From: Rhodospirillaceae bacterium
GTDB taxonomy: Bacteria; Pseudomonadota; Alphaproteobacteria; MPNO01; UBA2964
DNA: 7,228 bases
Direction: 5' to 3'
NCBI GenBank assembly: GCA_002712335.1
Contig: PATI01000008.1
Coordinates: 66,999 to 74,226 of the forward strand
The number at the start of each line of letters is the position of its first letter. Within the stretch, counting starts at the first letter, position 1. This document shows positions 5,483-7,228 of the stretch, piece by piece. The notes beneath the pieces were generated by a model. That model worked only from the letters and a program-made list of their open reading frames with translations. It was not told where the DNA came from and searched no databases. Position numbers and translations under genes: made by a program.

Positions 5483-7228
5483 TTATTCGGGATCAGAAGT
5501 TTCTTCCTTTTCCTTCTTGATCTCTTCACCAGTTTCTTGGTCAACGACTTTCATACTAAGTTTAACTTTTCCGCGATTATCAACCGCCAAAACCTTAACT
5601 TTAACCTGATCTCCTTCGTTAACAATATCTGTGACTTTTCCAACGCGCTGGGGAGCCAGTTCACTGATATGAACCAAACCATCCTTAGCACCAAGAAAAT
5701 TAACAAAGGCCCCAAAATCCACTACCTTAACAACTTTTCCATCATAAATCATCCCAACTTCCGGCTCCGCCACTATGCCCTTAATCCAGTTAATAGCTGC
5801 ATCCCCGGCCTCAGCTGAGACAGCAGCCACCTTAATGACACCGTCATCATCAATATCGATCTTGGCTCCAGTAACCTCACAAATTTCACGGATTACCTTT
5901 CCACCAGTGCCAATTACATCGCGAATCTTGTCTTTAGGAACAGACAAGGTTGTGATTCGCGGGGCGTTATTGCTGACATCTAATCGGGCCGTATCTAGTG
6001 CCTTCGCCATTTCTCCAAGAATATGGAGACGGCCATCACAAGCCTGTTCAAGAGCGGTTTTCATGATCTCCTCTGTAATACCAGTAATTTTGATATCCAT
6101 TTGGAGAGAAGTTACACCCTCGGATGTTCCTGCCACTTTGAAATCCATATCTCCTAGGTGATCTTCATCGCCCAGTATATCGGAAAGAATGGCAAATCCT
6201 CGATCCTCTTTGATAAGGCCCATTGCAATGCCAGCAACGGGACGAGAGATTGGGACACCTGCATCCATTAGCGATAAGGATGTACCGCAGACTGTCGCCA
6301 TTGAAGAAGATCCATTTGACTCTGTTATTTCAGAAACCACCCTCATCGTATAAGGGAAATCATCCTTACTTGGGAGTACCGACTGAAGCGCTCGCCAAGC
6401 AAGTTTTCCATGTCCAATTTCTCTGCGCCCAGGAGATCGCAAAAATCCGGCTTCCCCAACAGAATAAGGTGGAAAATTATAATGAAGCATAAAGTTTTCG
6501 CGATATTCTCCTTCCAATGCGTCAATAATCTGCTCATCCTGCCCTGTACCAAGAGTAGCAACACATAATGCTTGTGTTTCTCCGCGGGTAAACAGGGCGC
6601 TCCCATGGGACCGCGGGAGAATTCCAACTTCCGCAACAATGGGCCGAACCGTCTTGGTGTCACGTCCATCTATTCTATTGCCAGTATCAAGAATATTCCC
6701 ACGTACTACATCTTTTTCTAGGTCTTTTAGTAACCCATTAACAAGGTTCTCTGATCCTTCTTCAACATCAAGAGCCTCTATAGCAGCCGCTTTCGCCGTT
6801 GATATCTTCTCTACACGAGCTTGCTTAACTGTTTCTGAATAAGCCTCACGGATATTACCTTCGGCTAAGTCTTTGAGTTTTAGTGCTAATTCCGTTTTTT
6901 CAGGAGCCGGGTCAGGTACCACCCAGGGATCCTTTGCACATTCCTCTGCTAGTTCTATGATTTTTTGAATAACCGGCTGGAATTCGCTTTGCGCGAACAT
7001 TACCGCCCCGAGCATGGTTTCCTCTGACAATTCCTTAGCTTCTGATTCAACCATCAGCACAGCATCAGGGGTACCCGCAACAACCATATCAAGATCTGAG
7101 TTTGTTAGATCATCAGGCAAGGGGTTTAATACATAATCGCCGTTGATATAGCCAACACGAGCACCACCTATCGGACCCATAAAGGGAATACCCGAAATTG
7201 TTAGCGCCGCTGATGCGCCTATTAGAGA
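5483..7228 (-). CDS. pnp: Polynucleotide phosphorylase (polyribonucleotide nucleotidyltransferase), 5' end outside the window
   Basis: This enzyme degrades RNA 3' to 5' using phosphate and takes part in mRNA turnover. The visible 581 codons run in frame to the window edge, where [20 protein letters not shown] is a typical internal Pnp segment. The ATG at 7180 is therefore internal, and roughly 120 N-terminal residues of a ~700-residue protein are missing. Numbering from the window edge, the end of the first RNase PH domain covers about 1-75, the all-helical domain 85-165 and the second RNase PH domain 175-415. The second domain contains [11 protein letters not shown] (264-274), the phosphate-binding SNGSSSMA (304-311) and the catalytic aspartate segment [10 protein letters not shown] (353-362). 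A KH domain follows with its GTGG loop at 440-443, then an S1 domain at about 490-562 and a short charged tail. No frame disruption is seen. The stop is followed by a 173-base gap and then fabA. Confidence 0.97.
   Translation of the reverse strand, partial: SLIGASAALTISGIPFMGPIGGARVGYINGDYVLNPLPDDLTNSDLDMVVAGTPDAVLMVESEAKELSEETMLGAVMFAQSEFQPVIQKIIELAEECAKDPWVVPDPAPEKTELALKLKDLAEGNIREAYSETVKQARVEKISTAKAAAIEALDVEEGSENLVNGLLKDLEKDVVRGNILDTGNRIDGRDTKTVRPIVAEVGILPRSHGSALFTRGETQALCVATLGTGQDEQIIDALEGEYRENFMLHYNFPPYSVGEAGFLRSPGRREIGHGKLAWRALQSVLPSKDDFPYTMRVVSEITESNGSSSMATVCGTSLSLMDAGVPISRPVAGIAMGLIKEDRGFAILSDILGDEDHLGDMDFKVAGTSEGVTSLQMDIKITGITEEIMKTALEQACDGRLHILGEMAKALDTARLDVSNNAPRITTLSVPKDKIRDVIGTGGKVIREICEVTGAKIDIDDDGVIKVAAVSAEAGDAAINWIKGIVAEPEVGMIYDGKVVKVVDFGAFVNFLGAKDGLVHISELAPQRVGKVTDIVNEGDQVKVKVLAVDNRGKVKLSMKVVDQETGEEIKKEKEETSDPE

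Noticed and set aside
5466..5500. Terminator after pnp
   Set aside because: A T6 run follows the stop codon on the minus strand, but no stable GC-rich stem precedes it.
5353..5544. Minus-strand open frame spanning the pnp end and the pnp-fabA gap
   Set aside because: The lysine-rich start comes from reading the pnp tail in another frame. It has no ribosome binding site and no family resemblance.
7178..7180. ATG at 7180 as the pnp start
   Set aside because: The frame continues to the window edge with clear Pnp sequence upstream of this codon, so the gene is simply cut by the window.

Overview
The window carries seven genes, all on the minus strand, so transcription runs from high to low coordinates. 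The most likely source is an alphaproteobacterium. FabA and FabB occur together, which is typical of alpha- and gammaproteobacteria. They sit in the order fabA-fabB-fabI directly downstream of pnp, and a rubrerythrin / CCG-type Fe-S protein / DUF3501 gene trio follows. The DNA is visibly AT-leaning, especially between genes, which would suit a low-GC, possibly marine or uncultivated lineage. Genus cannot be read from this sequence.

In transcription order: (1) 7228-5483, the C-terminal ~580 codons of polynucleotide phosphorylase (pnp); the 5' end lies outside the window. (2) 5482-5310, a gap of about 170 bases with a candidate promoter. (3) 5309-2722, a tight fabA-fabB-fabI operon (gaps of 7 and 16 bases) for unsaturated and general type II fatty acid synthesis. 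(4) 2721-2599, an AT-rich gap with a possible promoter and inverted repeats. (5) 2598-2179, a rubredoxin-less rubrerythrin. (6) 2178-2052, a gap with an imperfect hairpin and a perfect 7+7 bp inverted repeat. (7) 2051-705, an Fe-S protein with two cysteine clusters and two CCG-type domains. (8) 692-108, a DUF3501 protein. (9) 107-1, no complete gene.

The fab genes form one pathway. FabA makes and isomerises the C10 enoyl-ACP, FabB elongates the cis product, and FabI reduces trans-2-enoyl-ACP in each cycle. The second group looks like a redox or oxidative-stress module: a diiron peroxidase-type protein with no rubredoxin domain, a multi-cluster Fe-S protein that could pass electrons, and a conserved partner of unknown function. 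I know this trio as a recurring neighbourhood but know of no settled function for it. It is the best candidate here for an under-described system.

No RNA gene, insertion sequence, CRISPR array or phage feature was seen. All seven reading frames are intact apart from the truncation of pnp at the window edge.
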